Assembly (NCBI GenBank): GCA_028554795.2
Contig: CM068838.1
Location: 126,851,928 to 126,915,927, forward strand
Length of the DNA stretch: 64,000 bases
Direction: 5' to 3'
Source: Sinohyriopsis cumingii
Taxonomy: Eukaryota > Mollusca > Bivalvia > Unionida > Unionidae
The notes under the pieces are model-generated. The model worked only from the letters and a program-made list of their open reading frames with translations, did not search any database and was not told the DNA's origin. This document shows, piece after piece, positions 1 to 12,400 of this stretch. Position numbers and translations under genes: made by a program. Each line of letters starts with the position of its first letter. The first letter of the stretch is position 1.

Positions 1-226
1 AGATAGCGGATAAGTTCACTGGGCACATTTAGCGTCAATGGGAATTTAATATGGGGAAATTTAACATGGGATGTAGGGACATGGGATTGGGACTGCCTTG
101 CGTCAAAAGATGTTGGGACTGTTTGGCGTCAAAACTAGTGGGTTTGTATTATGACAATATAAATGGAACAGATGGATGACGTCACAGTACTGGACATTGA
201 CAATAATGTCCACCAGGAGCTCTATA

Positions 227-330
227 AAGTGATATGTCCCGCTCCGCCAAGAATTCTATTCAGTTCTATGTCCCACCCCGCCAAGCATTCTATCTAGTTC
301 TATGTCCCGCCCCGCTATGCGTTATAAACT
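227..330. repeat. Short tandem repeat, three ~37-bp units
   Basis: Three imperfect copies of a unit built around 'tctatgtcccgccccgcc' follow one another. A related duplication of 'gcgggtaagttcatctag' type sequence lies at 450-506. No coding potential is visible. This is a local duplication of unique sequence; its function is unknown. Confidence 0.6.
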
Positions 331-853
331 TTCACGGTCAAATTGCAACAAGGGAAATGGAATAGGTGAGGTAACGTAACGGTACTAGACATTGCCAACA
401 ATGTGGCAAGGAGCTGACCTCAATCGAGCCAAAGAGCAAACAATGACAGTGGGTAGCGGGTAAGTTCAACTAGTTCAGCGGGTAGCGGGTAAGTTCATCT
501 AGTTCATAAACTATACCAGTTTAGAAACTTCTTGACCTAGCCTGACGGAATATCTTCTGTCTCTGCTTGCCCATATAGACTGAATAAATAAACCATATGC
601 CTTGACTCATATTCAGGAGAAGACAATCCCAAGGAAGGAAAATCATCTTCAAACCTATTGTAACGCAGGTAGGAAGGCTGAACTGTTCAGCGATGAAAGA
701 CCCTACGGGACCCGGAAGATTCCCCTGTCACTATAAATTTATCCGCCATCCGCCAACCAGTCTGTCTAGTGATGAAAGTCCTTGCTTAGTCTAACAACGC
801 ACATTATTCCAAATATAATATTTATCTTTACAACGCATTTTTTGATCATCTAG

Positions 854-854
<1 letters not shown>
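331..854. other. Non-coding stretch
   Basis: Apart from the small duplication at 450-506 I see no gene, structured RNA or recognisable element here. Confidence 0.5.
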
Positions 855-885
<31 letters not shown>

Positions 886-960
886 GACTTTGTATAGTGC
901 CTAATCTTTAGAAGCTCTAAGCGCTTTACAACATTAGTCAACACATATAAGGTGGCGCTC
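855..960 (-). repeat. LINE 3' end with (ATT)n tail
   Basis: Read on the minus strand, a segment containing 'gcgcttagagcttctaaag' and 'actatacaaagtcctc' runs into a (ATT)n microsatellite at 855-891. CR1/L2-type LINEs end in a short conserved stem followed by a simple-repeat tail, and this has that form. It is separate from the coding relic that starts at 1572. Family assignment is inference. Confidence 0.55.
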
Positions 961-1571
961 ACCAGATAATATGTACTTTTGAGAGAGTGACGTATGTAAG
1001 GTGAAGTAGTTCGCATTTAAAACATGCACAGTGGAGAGAATGTTGGCATATCTCTATGCTACATTAATGTAATGTGGATGATATTTCTTTTGGATATTGT
1101 ACTTTTGGAAATTTTACATGATTTAAGTACACTGCTAACTAAAATGACTGCTCCCTTGTGTTAAAAAATCAGTCTGAATTAGTCTAAAGTGCACTATACA
1201 TAGCAGCTATTAAAATAGGGAAAATGAATTTTGCCAGACTAGACAATACCAGCTTCTGAAAGTGCAATGAATGAATTACCAAATATATAAAATGTAAAAA
1301 AAAGTTATTGGCTCTTTTTTATACAATTGACCTCTGAAGTTCAGGAAGTGAAAATGACCAAGTAGAGCTAGCACTTTTTTGAAAGGTGCACATTTGAAGT
1401 AAGGCCAAGCTGTATACTCTATAACCCATAGTACACCCATCAATCATACACCAAAATAAAGGGAATTAAAGGTTCTTTGCTTTATACCTAAGATATACAA
1501 GGTCTTTTTTAAATAGTCAGTGTAACCAGTGAGGAGAGCCGGGTAAATTCTTTTTCTTTAAAATCCTAACC
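961..1571. other. Non-coding stretch
   Basis: AT-rich sequence with short T and A runs. I see no gene or element in it. Confidence 0.45.
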
Positions 1572-3361
1572 CTATGCAAAATGCAAAACTGTATAGCGCC
1601 ACTTAAGATAACAAGCATATAATGATATGATTACAAAAACAAACACCACGAAATTAGAAAACATAAAAAACATGCTGAGAATATTTAAGGTAAGAAGCAT
1701 TATTAGGTCTTTAAGTTTGTTCTTGCAGTCGAAATAAGTGAGTTTTGAGAGCACTCTTGAATTGTGTCTAAGTTCAGTGGGCAATTCGTTCCACGTTGTT
1801 GGGCCCTGGTATGCAAAAGAACGCTGTTCATATGACTTTGTTTTCATAGTGGGAATAATGAGTATACGATTGTCAGAAGATGAGCGTAAGTATCTTGCTG
1901 GTGTGTACACATGGGTGAGGTCTGATAGGTATGTTGGACTAGAGTCCGACAGTGAAATGTAGCACAGAGAACAAATTTTGTGTTTGATTCTGGATCGAAT
2001 GGATAGCCAGTGTAGGGTACAGAGCAGCAGGGAGGTGTGCTCTGGTCGTGGTACTCTAAGTATGACCCAAGCAGCTGTGTTTTGAACCTTTTGAAGTTTC
2101 TGGAGCAGATATTGAGATGAACCATGCAGAATTGAGTTACAATAGTCCAATCTTTAAAGTACTAATGAACACACAAGTGTTTTAGTGGTATCAACTGAAA
2201 GATATTTGCGAATGGAGCTGATGCGTCTCAGCTCAAGGTATGCAGCCTTGCATATGTTCATGACATGTTGGTGCAATGTGAGAATACTGTCCAGAGTAAT
2301 ACCTAGGTTTCGTACTGATTGTGTGAATTTAATGTTGGTGTCGCTGATATTTATTGTTTGAGGTAAAGGATGTGAATGAGAAAGTCTATGTGTTGATTAG
2401 AATGGCCTCAGTTTTATCGTCATTCATCTGCAGCTTGTTCCATGTCATCCATGATTTCACATCAGAAATGCACCTCTCTACACCTTAGATGGTAGCATCA
2501 ACTTCAGTTGGGTGGCTAGATTTGTATATTTGGGTGTCATCAGCGTACAATTGGTGAGACACTGGATGATGATATATGACACTTGAGAGCGACCGAGTGT
2601 AAAGAATTAAGAGAACAGGTCCAAGAACAGACCCCTGTGGAACAAAACAACATAATCAACTGGACTGGAGTGTATTCCATTTGCAGATACAATTTGTGTC
2701 ATGTTGACCAAGTAGGACTTGAATCACAGTAAGGCTGTATCATGAATGCCAAATACATGCTGGAGACCGTGAAGTAATATATCATGGTCTATTGTGTCAA
2801 ATGCTGCAGATAAATCAAAGAGGGTGAGGACTGTAATCTTTCCGCTATCCAACGCAGAGAGAATGTCATTAATTGCTTTTAGAAGAGCAGTTTTAGTACT
2901 GTGGCAGGGGCGATATGCAGATTGTACATTGCTTAAAAGACTGGTTGAATTCAGATGAGATACAAGCTGGGATAGAACAACCTTTTCTACGATTTTTGAT
3001 ATGTATGGGAGATTAGAAACTGGGCGGTAGTTCTTTAAATCGTTATGGTCTAGTGTTGGTTTCTTCAGCAGAGGCTTTACAATGGCAGTTTTGAAAAATG
3101 ATGGGAATTCCCCGGATGAGAGAGAGAGGTATTAATAACATCAGTTAGTGAAGGCAATACTGGATCTAAGCACTCAAGCAGCGGTGATGTTGGAATTGGA
3201 TCAAATTCACATGACTTTGGTGCACTCTTCATCAGGATTGTACGTACGAAATCCATAGTGACAGGTTCAAATGGTGCTAATGGTTGCCGCTCAAATTCTG
3301 TATCCCAACTGTATGGTGACGATGAGTCAATTGAAATTCGCCCTTTATATAGTCTGCTCAA
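1572..3361 (-). pseudogene. CR1-like non-LTR retrotransposon, RT and C-terminal part, decayed
   Basis: The minus strand encodes, in several broken frames, the C-terminal two thirds of a CR1-clade reverse transcriptase. At the 5' side (3361-3077) is the RT entry region with the motif KSCEFDPIPTSPL. An AFDTIDHDILL-type stretch lies near 2790-2830, and the catalytic motif YADDT at about 2534-2550 is intact in its own frame. The C-terminal thumb region (about 2150-1690) contains LDYCNSILHG-like and LHWLSIRSRIKHKI-like motifs typical of CR1 ORF2. Frameshifts and stops separate these blocks. There is no endonuclease domain, so the copy is 5'-truncated, as is usual for LINE insertions. The sequence evidence for RT is strong; the CR1 clade is from family knowledge. 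Confidence 0.88.
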
Positions 3362-5079
3362 ATTTACATCCTTTCAGGGACATAATATTTCATAGGAAAG
3401 AATTAACCATAAACTATGCATTAAAACTAATTATAACTGATAGAAATAATCCACGTTTGATTACCCATTCGAAGTCATGGCTGGTAAGGGAACTCACACT
3501 TACATGCGCAACCTGTAACTGTTGAAAACATCTATATCATTTATTCACTTCCTTGGTCAATTATGAACAATAAATCCACCATTTCACAACTAGATCTAAT
3601 ATCGAGTGCACATCTGAACAAAGTTTTGTACAATCATAACAAACAAAGTATATCGCGTTTGAAACCTCTGCATTAGAAATAATTGTACCAAGATAGAAAA
3701 CAAATCTTCATATGAATATACGTCATCAGTATATATTCGGGAACAAACAATGTGTACAATTACATATATAGCATAAACCTAATATATCTGAGTGATTATT
3801 TGTGCAAGCTGGACACACGTGACCTGTGAGCTTTCGATAGGACTAAGAAGCTCAAAAGAAACAAATGAAATTCAAAGCAACACACAGACTATATATATAT
3901 ATATTGTAAACAGAGTTCTGGATACTAGAGGCGGATGCACGATAACATGGAGCGAATTTTATAATACCGAGAAAGAATTTTGTCATACAATTTTTTGTAA
4001 TTCGTACTTTGCCGAGATTCGTAATCGGGTCGTATGCTAAGGACTATATCTCCTCCCTTTCCCGCACCAACCTCTACATCCCCTCGACTATGCGCAATCA
4101 CCCAAAAAGGTTGGAAGAAAATCGCTGATAGATGCATTCTTGCATAGCAGCAAAGCTCGCATATCGACTAAGTAATTAACTCTCATGTATGTACACGGTC
4201 ACTCCGGTGCAAGTTAAAGAGGGATAAGTCTTATTCCTGGACCATACAGTTTATATTTGTCATATTTATTAATTCCTATATTCTCACATGTGAAAAATAT
4301 ATCTTTATATTTTCACATGAGACAATATAAGAACTCCCATCATGCCATGCGGCACTTGCTTGTGTGTGCCTACAAATGTTGTACCTGAAAGAACAAAGCG
4401 AGTACTTTGTGAGCTAGAACAAATAAATATAAACTGTTTAACATTTCAGACATGGAAATTAATTAATCTTTGATAAACAAACTGTTTGGCTACACGCGGT
4501 TCACATCCCGCTGAAGTTATTTCCCCTTACTTCCTTGACAACAATACATTGCTAAATGGGAGTTGCGTTGTTTATCAGAAGGATCAAACAGTTTACGAAA
4601 TGACAAACATGTAATTTACTGCGACATATTAGGTCAGTCCAAACCTATTGCTTTCATTAGTCAAGTATATTTATACGATCAGTCAATGAAAGTGGGTGAA
4701 TTTCCCTACGTAAAGGAAGAGGGGTGAACGTGATGCGCTTAAGAGTGAGCTTAATCTCCTAAACGCCAACTCTTTTGTTTATAATGAAAAGCAATTTTTT
4801 TCCTACGTTAATACGGGATATATATTTCTTCGTCACTCGTTAAAAGATCATGTTTTTAGTACCCCCTCTTTCAGTGTATGTATGTATGGTAACTAGTTCT
4901 TTTTTCTCTCGGTTTGTGTGTTAAGTGTTTGTCTTTGGAACTTGTTTCTTCTCTTGACGAAGAGCTTTATTAACTTGAAATGTTGGACAGTGCTTTGTAA
5001 ATGATCCGATACCAATCTTTCGTATAACACTACCAACATAATCTAACAAACTAGATAGTTATAATTCGCTCCAAACGGG
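3362..5079. other. Non-coding stretch with a small hairpin
   Basis: No gene is seen. A near-perfect inverted repeat at 4282-4325 (arms of 'ctcacatgtgaaaa' type) could fold as a hairpin and may be a small foldback MITE. The rest is AT-rich unique sequence with a (TA)n tract at 3892-3904. Confidence 0.45.
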
Positions 5080-5235
5080 ACGGCACCCCTGTCCCCATAG
5101 CTACGTGTGAAATCTTGCCATTGTTTTCCTGTCGATCGGTGCTTCTTCCTGGGTTCTTCCTCCGCCAAATATTCTGGCCTCCATCATCTGTCATGTGCTG
5201 CAAAATGGCGTTAAACCCCACAAAACCAAATTAAA
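5080..5235 (+). repeat. SINE family 2, 3' portion only
   Basis: This segment matches the 3' body of the complete SINEs at 53512-53762 and 58947-59194. Shared features are the 'ttcttcctccgcca' block, the 'ctggcc' block and the terminal 'aatggcgttaaaccccaca'. The tRNA-like head is missing, so this is a 5'-truncated or eroded copy. Confidence 0.75.
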
Positions 5236-5264
5236 CTATTAACAGGGGGTATATAGTATAAGTA

Positions 5265-5640
5265 AGCAAAGCCCGTAGTATCATTAAACAAAGCACATAC
5301 TACCATTAAACAAAGCACACACTACCATTAAACAAAGCACATACTACCATTAAACAACGCACATATTATCATTAAGTAAATCTCATATTATCATGAAACA
5401 AAGCACATACTACCAACAAAGCACATACTACCATTAAACAAAGCACATACTACCATTAAACAACGCACATATTATCATTAAGTAAATCTCATATTATCAT
5501 GAAACAAAGCACACACTACCATTAAACAAAGCACATACTACCATTAAACAACGCACATATTATCATTAAGTAAATCTCATATTATCATGAAACAATGCAG
5601 ATAGTATCATTAAACAAAGCTCAAGTATCGTTAAAGCTCC
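5265..5640. repeat. 22-bp minisatellite, block 1
   Basis: Tandem copies of a 22-bp unit with the core 'attaaacaaagcacatac'. Blocks of several units recur together, which indicates higher-order duplication. It is related to the larger array at 6405-8045 and separated from it by about 760 bp of unique sequence. No coding sense. Confidence 0.9.
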
Positions 5641-6404
5641 AAATGCAACCGCTTATCATAAATTTCACATTCTTCCAATCTCACTAAAGTTTGGAAGGAG
5701 GAAAATGGTTTGTTAAACAAAAAACTATGGACAAAAATAGTTCTTTGAAATAATCCAGATGTTAGTTCTAAAAGACGTTCAAATTTTTAGTTCAGAATAA
5801 AGAAGTGCTACCCCTTAATTCAGTGAACGAAGTCGCTCATAACTCCGTTCTTTTTCGGGAGTGCTTCAACAGTAGTGATGTGATACATTCGACATATTCT
5901 CTTAGTGACTAATCTAATAACAACAACATTCGCACGTGAGGCACAAATTGATTCCAGGGGAATGAAGAGAGGCAAGCCCGCTTTTGTAAGCGGATCTGAG
6001 ATGAAAATCTTACATTAGATAAAAATAAGACTTGGGTGAATACTCGTGATCAGCTGGAGTGCTGGAATACTTCGAAGGGCGAACTTGGACTGAAGACATC
6101 CGACATAGCGTGGTATTGATTCATTATTGTTTATAACGGTGACACCATCACATCTTGTGTTCCTGCTTTCGATTTAAATTGGTTCCTAAACGAATGTCGC
6201 TGATAAACACCTTATTAATTCGTACACATGTGAAAAATGGCAGGGTTATTTCAGCTCGAAGGAGAAATGACATGCCCCATAATGTGATCGACTTTATCTT
6301 TGATTAATGGAACTCAAGAGACCAATATCTTTCAAGATTCAGTATTATTCAGATGATTTGATATATTTGACTTTATACACATAACGGTGGCATTTGGGGC
6401 TTTA
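5641..6404. other. Unique spacer between two minisatellite blocks
   Basis: No gene recognised. Sequence unrelated to the flanking arrays lies between them, either as an insertion into one ancestral array or as a spacer between two expansions. Confidence 0.4.
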
Positions 6405-8045
6405 AATTAAGCCCTTGATATCATTAAACAAAGCCCATAGTATCATTAAACAAAGCCCTTAATATCATTAACCAAACCCCCACAATATCATTGAACAAAG
6501 CCCGTTTCATCATTAAACAAAGCCTTTATTATTATTAAAAAAGCCCGTAGTATCGTTAAACAAAGCCCATATTATCATTAAACAAAGCCCCTAATATCAT
6601 TGAACAAAGTTCATAGTATCATGAAACAAAGCCCATAATATCATGAAACAAAGCCTTTCCTATCATTAAACAAAGCCCGTAGCATCATTACGCCAAGCCC
6701 TTAATATCATTAAACAAAGCCCATAGTATCATTAGGCAAATCCTTTCATATCATTAAATAAAGCCCTTAATATCATTAAACAAAGCCCGTAGTATCATTA
6801 AACAAAGCCCATAGTATCATGAAACAACGCCCATAGTATCATTAGGCAAAGCCTTTCATATCATTAAACAAAGCCTTTCATATCATTAAACAAAGCCCAT
6901 ATTATCATTAAGCAAAGCCTTTCATATCATTAAACAAAGCCCTTAATATCATTAAACAAAGTTCGTAGTATTATTAAACAAAGCCCATAGTATCATTAAA
7001 CAACGCCCATAGTATCATTAGGCAAAGCCTTTCATATCATTAAACAAAGCCTTTCATATCAATAAACAAAGTCCTTAATATCATTAAACAAAACCCGTAT
7101 TATCATTAAACAAAGCCCATAGTATCATTAAACAAAGCCCATATTATCATCAGGTAAAGCCTCTCATATTAAACAAAGCCCTTAATATCATTAAACAAAG
7201 TTCATAGTATCATTAAACAAAGCCCATAGTATCATTAAACAACGCCCATAGTATACTTAGGCAAAGCCTTTCATATCATTAAACAAAGCCTTTCATATCA
7301 TTAAACAAAGCCCTTAATATCATTAAACAAAGTTCACAGTATCATTAAACAAAGCCCATATTATCATTAAACAAAGCCCATAGTATCATTAAACAAAGTC
7401 CATAGTATCATTACGCCAAGCCCTTAATATCATTAAACAAAGCCAGTGCTATCATTAAACAAAGCCCATAGTATCATTAAACAAAGCCCGTAGTATCATT
7501 AAACAAAGCCCATAGTGTGAGTAAACAACGCCCGTAGTATCATTAAACATAGCCTATCATATCATTAAACAAAGCATGTAGCATCATTAAACAAAGCCCG
7601 TAGTATCATTACGCCAAGCCCTTAATATCATTAAATAAAGCCCGTACTATCACTAAACAAAGCCCACAGTATCATTTAACAAAGCCCGTAGTATCATTAA
7701 ACAAAGCCCATAGTATCATTAAACAAAGCCCGTAGTATTATTAAACAAAGCCTTTCATATCATTAAACAAAGCCTGTAGCATCATTAAACAAAGCCCTTA
7801 GTATCATTACGCCAAGCCCTTAATAAGTTTAAACAAAGTCCGTACTATCATTAAACAAAGCTCAATGTATCATTAAACAAAGCCCATAGTATCATTAAAC
7901 GGAGCCCGTAGTATCATTAAACAAAACCTTTAATATCATTAAACAAAGCCCGTAGTATCATTAAACACAGCCAATGTATCATTAAACATAGCCCATGCAT
8001 CATTAAACAAAGCACACAGTATCATGAAATAAAGCACATAGTAAT
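6405..8045. repeat. 22-bp minisatellite, block 2 (main array)
   Basis: About 75 tandem copies of a 22-bp unit (core 'atcattaaacaaagccc' followed by a variable 'atagt', 'gtagt' or 'ttaat'). Variant units such as 'attacgccaagcccttaat' and 'attaggcaaagcctttcat' recur at intervals, so multi-unit blocks have been duplicated. The array lies about 1 kb upstream of exon 1 of the receptor-like gene. Confidence 0.95.
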
Positions 8046-8860
8046 CTGTAAATACTTTTTTAGTTTTTAATTTATTAATCCCAAATTTTAAATCTGAACA
8101 TGATTGTTAAATTGTAAAGGAATGCTTTATATTATACTCACACGAAATGTTGAATATTATCAAGGTACCTGGTGCAAAACCACGTAACTAGACACAGACA
8201 ATTATATCCAGCATTGTGAGGGCAAAAACTGAGCCAAAACCTTTCTCGTCAGAAGTCCGACATAATAACAAGTTAGTCATCGCGGCTCAAAAGACACAAA
8301 ATGTATATAGAGAACGAGACATCGCAGTCAGAATATCAGTCTAATCTGCGTTGATAATTTTGTCGAAGAATTGAACCAATGCGTGTTTGAGCACTTTGAA
8401 GTTAAATACTTTTAGTCGAACAAGTATATGATTTCAGGTGATTTGATCGGCATTTTTTAGGGATTACAAATGTTATCATCTCAGAAAATTTATAACTGAA
8501 TCAAGCGAACGTTGAAGTGATAATACTGTACCGAACCTTTTTCTTTGCTGCAACCACCTTTATTTTCCTAGCAGTAATTCAGTTTCAATCACTTTATTGG
8601 TGTTTATATTTATTATCTACGTCACCATGCTATCGACTGATTAGTTCGTGACAGCTAACGTTTAAATTATTCCACTTCAATTTTAAATATGTGTATGTTG
8701 TCATCTCAGATATCTGTGCTCTTTGCACATGAGGTACATGTGTCAAGTTTAAATACTCCTGGTAAATTACTAAGGGATTTGCGTTCTTAAAGCAATTCGG
8801 TGACTCCAGGCATTGCTATGTGCCTCTGGGCCCCATTTTGTATGGGCAAAACTCGGAAGT
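8046..8860. other. Upstream region of the receptor-like gene
   Basis: AT-rich sequence between the minisatellite and exon 1. I see no ORF or element. It presumably holds the promoter and 5' UTR, perhaps with upstream non-coding exons, but no clear TATA box could be placed. Confidence 0.35.
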
Positions 8861-8867
8861 GATCAAA

Positions 8868-8910
8868 CCTATCGATTAATCATCGATCAGTTGCCATACC
8901 TTGACGTCAA
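8868..8910 (+). promoter_or_regulatory. Candidate promoter-proximal elements: paired ATCGAT and a perfect CRE
   Basis: An 8-bp palindrome TGACGTCA at 8902-8909 is the full consensus cAMP-response element. Just upstream, two ATCGAT hexamers flank a TAAT core at about 8869-8886. They lie 96-140 bp before the start codon at 9006. Short motifs occur by chance, so a role is inference from position only. Confidence 0.3.
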
Positions 8911-9005
8911 GTGAAAGGCATTACCGATCACAACGGCTCGGTAAAAGCTTTACATTAAAAGACTCACACAACACAAACACACTTCGAAGGGAAAACTTAG
9001 AGACG

Positions 9006-9084
9006 ATGGATTTTACAAGAGAAATATTTATATTTGTTACATTCATCTTTCTGTGCTTGGACTCTATATTTTCATTACCGGAAT
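9006..9084 (+). CDS. Exon 1: signal peptide
   Basis: The ATG at 9006 opens 26 codons, MDFTREIFIFVTFIFLCLDS and on to a SLPE end: a short polar N-region, a hydrophobic core and small residues before a likely cleavage near residue 23-24. The exon ends in a strong donor, T|GTAAGT, at 9085, in phase 1, as is common for exons encoding extracellular modules. Exon 2 begins in the same phase. The stop-containing read-through past 9084 is intron. Confidence 0.75.
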
Positions 9085-9445
9085 GTAAGTATTTATTAAT
9101 ATTTATATCACATCACACATCAATCCTTGGAGTAAAATGATGCAGTTACATGTCGCAAAAATCTATAACGTGCATATTTCAGGAAAGCGGCAGTCCAGCG
9201 AAGAATGCAGTAGAAATTTTGAAAAATATTCTAATTTCTTGTGAATGTATCTGTATCACCTGTAACAAATCAATTTATTTAATAACGAATTGCAGTGTTT
9301 TTTTTCATGATTAAAAATAATTTGATCACAGAAAATATCAAAATTATGGAAACGGAATTAATAATGATTTCACACACACACACGCACGCCGACATCGACT
9401 ACCCAAATAACACGTTCTGCGCAAATATCGCTTCAAAGCAGTAAG

Positions 9446-9499
<54 letters not shown>

Positions 9500-12400
9500 G
9501 TGGTGAAACAATTAGTTGCAATCAGTTAACTGCATATTTATATACATTTTACATTATTGCACATAGTAAGAAAAGCACATTCAATACATAATTCTCTCCA
9601 GTGAAAAATATGCAGGAGTTTACACTAAACAGTAAAACTTGAACACTGGATAAGAAATTCATGAACGGAAAATGCTGAAACTATACAGCATTCCTGGACC
9701 CAAATAAGTTTAGATAACCCAAAAGTCATACGAAACAAAGATAAATCCCAAAAGGGTAAAATCAATAAGACACGAAGTCAGTTTTGAAGCAACAAATATA
9801 AACATAACTTTTTAGAAAGTCCATTATCTTGCTTGTATTAACATGTAGCATTTGCAATACATTGTTCCATGTTTTGTTACCTGAATTAATGTTATGGCAT
9901 ACGTCATGAGTAGGTTTGTTCTATTGCAAATTGTTGACAACGATCTCCTCAAGGCGTATTTTATGAGTGACTATTTGCAAACAAATTTCATTCAGCTTAG
10001 AGCTCGAATTGTAATTTTCCAATTTACCTCCCTTTGTTGAGCAGTGATTGTGAACACTTTAAGACTTGTCTGTGCATACTTTATACCATTTACATTCTAC
10101 CTGGAATCTAATCTAAGTAAGATTGTCCGAAGTTCTGAATTTAACTGTTTTACATCTAAGCAAGTAACATCATCTGTATATAGGTCGGTTTTCTGAGGCT
10201 GGTCATTTACGAAAAAGAGAAATAGATGTGGACTAAAGAACGACACCACACGTCCTTTATTCTAAAATAAGCTCCTATCCTTTTGGGCATGTCATTTATT
10301 CTGTTTTAGATAGAATGTAAAGTAATAAGCACAATGATATATCAGTTTCCTGGAACCCATTTACCGGTCTTGTAGATCAAGGACGTCTCGCAAGGGTGGT
10401 TTTCTTAGAATCCTGCTTCGCTTTGTCTAGTTGAATGATAGGTCGATAATTACATCATAAGACTCTCATGAATATATCTCTAAGACTTTCATATAAAGTT
10501 AGTCTGTTAGGTCAATATATATTGCAATTTTGTTTCTTCCTGACTTACGTATGGGGGTAAATTTTTCTGGTTCCTTCTCTTGGGAAAAACTGAGATGGAT
10601 GCACTTAGATTCGTTCAATATTTTTCAAAGCCTGTTGTTTTCTTTGTGTCCATATTTTACCAGAATTTTGGACATTTTCATGTGATGCCACAGCAGTTGA
10701 AACTTGTATGTCTGCTGGGGCTTTATTCTGGATATAAAATTGGATTATGATTATAGTTTTAATGGGTTCCTTAATTTTGGAAGTATTATTTAAATCAGAT
10801 TAATTCAACGTGTTTGCTTTTTTTCATCTTCCTTAACAATACTCTGACCCTCCTTTGTCATGTTGCTGAATTTGGGATGACCTAGTTCCGATGTTTACAT
10901 TCACCGAGTTTGTCACAAAGCTTTGCACTTTTTATTATTTGCAGTTGTTTTCTCAGGCGATTGATACTAACTCGGCTTCGATACTGCTTTTACATTTCGA
11001 TATTGTTTATTTTTGTTGGTTTCTTTATTCATGCACGTGTTTCTGCTTTTTGACCTTTTTATCTGAATAAACACCGAGATCTCAATGCTTCAATACTTTA
11101 AGGTTGGTATGCCTCTAGAATTTGCGGTTGGAAGGGTTTTTGCACTGTGTGTTTTCGAAGGTATACGTGTATCCACGACTTGCCACACATCTATACCATT
11201 ATTCACGTCGTTAAACATATGGAATGTATTCCAAGAAATACCATCGAGATCTATTAGAAACTTGTTCTCATCAAACTTATGAAATGCTTTTTAATATGGT
11301 TTACGTGTTTTACATTTTGCAGCTGTGTAGTGGCAGATTTTAGGTTAGAAAATTAGAAATTAGGGAGATTAAAACCAAGATCTTTTTTGTTACATCTCTT
11401 GATATTATCTTGTATATTTGTGCAGACATGATCATCAGAGTTTTTCAGTGGTCACTTTAGAGTGTTGGTTGGTCAACTATTTGAGCATGTTATAGATGTC
11501 AGCTTGGTTGAGATAATAGTTAAATGACGTCCCATAGGAAATCACACGGGCGTCATCTCATATTAACATTGCTATGGACTGCTTTTGCATCAGGGACATT
11601 TTGTGTCGTGAATAAAGTAGTACATTTCATTGCTGTGGACTGCTCTGAACATCAGAGACATTTTGTCTCGTGAATAAAGTAGTACATTTCATTGCTGTGG
11701 ACTGCTTTGAAATATAACGGACATTTTGCCTAGCAAATAAGTCAGCGCCTTTCATTGGTGTGGACTGCTTTGAAGCATACGATATTTTTTTGGTCTCATG
11801 AACAAGGCAGTTCCTTTCATTGTTATGAACCTAACTTGTTAGGAAGAACCATTTCGTAACAGATGCCCTTGAATCCATATTTCAGACATTCATGGTATTG
11901 CATTGGCATAACAAACATAACCATAGCAGGGTGCCAAAAAAAACACCACCACAACAACAACAACAAAAACCAACAACAAAACAAAATAAAAACAATGTAT
12001 GTACGAGTTGAATACTGATAGAGATATTCTGAACCGATAACCCGACCAGCTGAGAAAAGCATAGAAGATAGAGAGAATTTTAACAAAGTGCTTCTCAGCT
12101 CCAAAAATGTCATCTTTTCTGTAGAGCAGAAAGATGACGGAAAGTAATTATTAATCTAGCAGTAATGAAACATTTTATAAAAGAAAAATTTAAAATAATA
12201 AACAACCATGACTTATTTTTTAAAATAAAACCGAGAGAAAATACATTTATTTAAATGTATCATTTTATCATTCGGCAATTTACTCAAAATGACTAATATG
12301 ACTCTAGAAAAATGAAGCAATTTCCCAGAAAAATCATTAAACTCTTAAATAAAATCAAATTAATCAACTCAATCAATTAATTTTAGCATTAATGTTGCTT

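Noticed and set aside
1738-1962. 74-codon plus-strand frame
   Set aside because: Antisense shadow of the CR1-like reverse transcriptase.
5265-8045. CRISPR-like regular repeat pattern
   Set aside because: Direct tandem 22-bp units without unique spacers, in clearly eukaryotic DNA; a minisatellite.
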